From positions 22,741 to 86,740 of the forward strand of contig JBCCWO010000016.1 of assembly GCA_039193455.1 (NCBI GenBank): 64,000 nt of DNA, in the 5' to 3' direction. Origin of the DNA: JBCBGF01 sp039193455. GTDB lineage: Bacteria > Pseudomonadota > Alphaproteobacteria > Rhodobacterales > Rhodobacteraceae. The notes under the pieces were generated by a model. The model ran no database searches and was not told the DNA's origin. It saw nothing but the letters and a program-made list of their open reading frames with translations. Both the position numbers and the translations under genes were made by a program. This document shows, one piece after another, positions 62,477 to 64,000 of the stretch (position 1 is the stretch's first letter; each line of letters opens with the position of its first letter).

Positions 62477-62482
62477 GCCCCC

Positions 62483-62511
62483 TTGCAAGGACGGCCTGCC
62501 CCCCGTATATG
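62483..62511 (+). promoter_or_regulatory. rimP-nusA operon promoter
   Basis: A -35 box TTGCAA (62483-62488) and a -10 box TATATG (62506-62511) lie 17 bases apart, about 90 bases before the rimP start, giving a leader that contains the hairpin at 62566. Confidence 0.6.
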
Positions 62512-62565
62512 CACCTCAACAGCGGCGCCTGGGCCTCCACCCCCCAGCCTCCACCGGAAAAACCG

Positions 62566-62588
62566 ACGGGCCGCGCGCCCGTTTTTTT
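62566..62588 (+). terminator. Terminator-like hairpin in the rimP leader
   Basis: ACGGGC (62566-62571) pairs with GCCCGT (62577-62582), followed by a run of seven T residues (62582-62588). It lies between the promoter at 62483 and the rimP ATG at 62602, so it would attenuate the operon as well as end transcription from the CAP gene. Confidence 0.7.
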
Positions 62589-62601
62589 GTGTTTGGACCC
62601 C

Positions 62602-63198
62602 ATGTCTGACCTTGTCGCCAAAGCCACGCTCGACCGGCGTCTTGCCGAGATCATCACCCCTGTTCTGGAAGACATGGGGTTCGAACTTGTGCGCGTCCGC
62701 TTCATGGGCGGCAAGACGAAGACGGTGCAGATCATGGCCGAACGCCCCGAAGGCGGGATCGAGGTGGATGATTGCGCCGAGATTTCCACGGCTGTCAGCG
62801 CAACGCTCGATGTCGAGGACCCGATCGAGGATGCCTATACACTCGAGGTTTCGAGCCCAGGGATCGACCGGCCCCTGACCCGGTTGAAAGACTTCGAGAC
62901 CTGGGTGGGCTATGAGGCCAAGCTTGAGACCAACGAACTGATCGACGGGCGGCGGCGTTTCAAAGGCCCGCTGCACGGCGTCGAAGACGATGAAGTGCTG
63001 ATCGAGATCGATGCAGGCCAATCGGATGAGCCCGTGATCATCGGCCTCAGATTCGACTGGCTGGCGGATGCCAAGCTGGTTCTGACCGATGACTTGATCC
63101 GCGAGATGCTGCGCCAGCGCAAGGCGGCAGGCATCATCGACGAAACCCAGTTTGACGAGATTGAAACCGAAGAACCGAACGCTTCCAAGGAGGAGTGA
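62602..63198 (+). CDS. rimP: Ribosome maturation factor RimP
   Basis: RimP assists 30S subunit assembly. The 198 residues begin MSDLVAKATLDRRLAEIITPVLEDMGFELVRVRFMGG and include VDDCAEISTAVSATLDVEDPIEDAYTLEVSSPGIDRPL, the conserved centre. The C-terminal tail (about 165-198) is acidic and longer than in gammaproteobacteria. nusA starts three bases after the stop. The ribosome site before the ATG is weak, and the hairpin lies just upstream. Confidence 0.96.
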   Translation: MSDLVAKATLDRRLAEIITPVLEDMGFELVRVRFMGGKTKTVQIMAERPEGGIEVDDCAEISTAVSATLDVEDPIEDAYTLEVSSPGIDRPLTRLKDFETWVGYEAKLETNELIDGRRRFKGPLHGVEDDEVLIEIDAGQSDEPVIIGLRFDWLADAKLVLTDDLIREMLRQRKAAGIIDETQFDEIETEEPNASKEE

Positions 63199-63200
63199 GA

Positions 63201-64000
63201 ATGCCAATTACCTCGGCCAACCAGCTTGAGCTTTTGCAAACCGCAGAGGCCGTTGCCCGCGAAAAGATGATCGACCCCGCCTTGGTGGTCGAAGCGATGG
63301 AAGAAAGCCTCGCCCGGGCCGCGAAGAGCCGGTACGGCAGCGAGATGGACATTCGCGTGTCCATCGACCGCAAGACCGGTCGGGCGACCTTTACCCGCGT
63401 GCGCACCGTGGTCGAGGACGAAGAGCTTGAGAATTATCAGGCCGAAATGACGGTCGAGCAGGCCAAGCAATATCTCGACGATCCCCAGATTGGCGACACC
63501 TTCGTCGAAGAGGTGCCGCCTGTCGACATGGGCCGGATCGCCGCGCAATCGGCCAAGCAGGTGATCCTGCAAAAGGTCCGCGAGGCCGAGCGGGATCGTC
63601 AGTACGAGGAATTCAAGGATCGCGCGGGAACCATCATCAACGGTGTGGTCAAGCGCGAGGAATACGGCAACGTCGTCGTCGATATCGGCGCGGGCGAAGG
63701 CATCTTGCGCCGGAATGAAAAGATCGGCCGCGAAGGCTATCGCAACGGCGACCGCATCCGCTGTTACATCAAGGATGTGCGCCGCGAGCCACGCGGGCCG
63801 CAGATCTTCCTGTCGCGCACCGCGCCCGAGTTCATGGCCGAACTCTTCAAGATGGAAGTGCCGGAAATCTACGATGGTATCATCGAAATCAAGGCAGTGG
63901 CCCGCGATCCCGGAAGCCGCGCGAAAATTGCCGTGATCTCCTACGACAACTCGATTGACCCGGTGGGGGCCTGCGTCGGGATGCGCGGCAGCCGCGTGCA
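63201..64000 (+). CDS. nusA: Transcription termination/antitermination factor NusA, partial
   Basis: NusA binds RNA polymerase and modulates pausing, termination and antitermination. About 266 residues are present before the edge. They cover the N-terminal polymerase-binding domain (ANQLELLQTAEAVAREKMIDPALVVEAMEESL), the S1 domain (GTIINGVVKREEYGNVVVDIGAGEGIL) and the first KH region up to GACVGMRGSRV. AGGAGTGAG precedes the ATG. The typical order rimP-nusA continues to the right. Confidence 0.97.
   Translation, partial: MPITSANQLELLQTAEAVAREKMIDPALVVEAMEESLARAAKSRYGSEMDIRVSIDRKTGRATFTRVRTVVEDEELENYQAEMTVEQAKQYLDDPQIGDTFVEEVPPVDMGRIAAQSAKQVILQKVREAERDRQYEEFKDRAGTIINGVVKREEYGNVVVDIGAGEGILRRNEKIGREGYRNGDRIRCYIKDVRREPRGPQIFLSRTAPEFMAELFKMEVPEIYDGIIEIKAVARDPGSRAKIAVISYDNSIDPVGACVGMRGSRV

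Overview
The window is GC-rich, gene-dense chromosomal DNA from an alphaproteobacterium, most likely a Rhodobacterales (Roseobacter-group) member. The basis is protein resemblance and gene neighbourhoods: TamA/TamB, rsfS-rlmH, a serC leader RNA of the alphaproteobacterial type, a Hint-domain protein, and hmgA with an MBL-fold and a DUF2783 protein. I could not run a database search, so the genus is not assigned. No rRNA, tRNA, IS element, phage or CRISPR array was seen. Genes are tightly packed, with many ATGA, GTGA and TTGA overlaps and convergent 3' overlaps.

Layout. 1-3.1 kb: a membrane protein running off the left edge, then leuD and leuC on the minus strand, separated by a small plus-strand gene. 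3.3-9.4 kb: tamA-tamB, the outer-membrane assembly module. 9.4-10.1 kb: a small XRE regulator with a DUF2975 membrane protein. 10.4-11.4 kb: rsfS and rlmH. 11.4-13.3 kb: a PAN-domain protein and a GMC oxidoreductase. 13.5-17.7 kb: an aromatic catabolism operon (hmgA, MBL-fold protein, FAD hydroxylase, DUF2783 protein) behind a promoter whose spacer is filled by a palindrome. 17.7-21.3 kb: a phosphatase, serA and serC, with a serC-motif leader. 21.6-26.1 kb: a guanidine-I (ykkC) riboswitch followed by an ABC importer, a guanidinase-like ureohydrolase and a His-rich small protein. 26.1-28.9 kb: a LysR regulator divergent from two SDR genes. 29-42.8 kb: serB, mutS, maeB, a ribokinase-like gene, msrA, a sulfotransferase-like gene, a Hint protein with a toxin-type lysine acyltransferase, argG, an Hpt protein and a REC-PP2C phosphatase. 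42.8-52.4 kb: two NUDIX genes, hslO, a CCA-adding enzyme, a LysE-type exporter, two ABC exporters, an RNA methyltransferase and a voltage-gated sodium channel. 52.5-62.5 kb: two L,D-transpeptidases, two CAP proteins, hemH, a methyltransferase, comF, a glutaredoxin, a nitrilase-family protein, a MarR regulator, ubiG, a proline iminopeptidase and an orphan solute-binding protein. 62.5 kb to the right edge: rimP-nusA.

The most distinctive system is the guanidine locus. The riboswitch would sense guanidine and induce an importer plus a ureohydrolase that resembles the nickel-dependent guanidine hydrolase GdmH. The last gene encodes a 137-residue protein whose N-terminus has histidine at every second residue from 12 to 22. 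No hypA/hypB-type nickel chaperone is nearby, so this protein is a candidate metal-delivery factor. The module lies between serC and serB. Other items worth following are the Hint protein with a HlyC-type acyltransferase and no toxin, the MBL-fold protein that lost its second zinc site, the hmgA operator, and a recurring TAGACACTG motif within genes between 17 and 33 kb.
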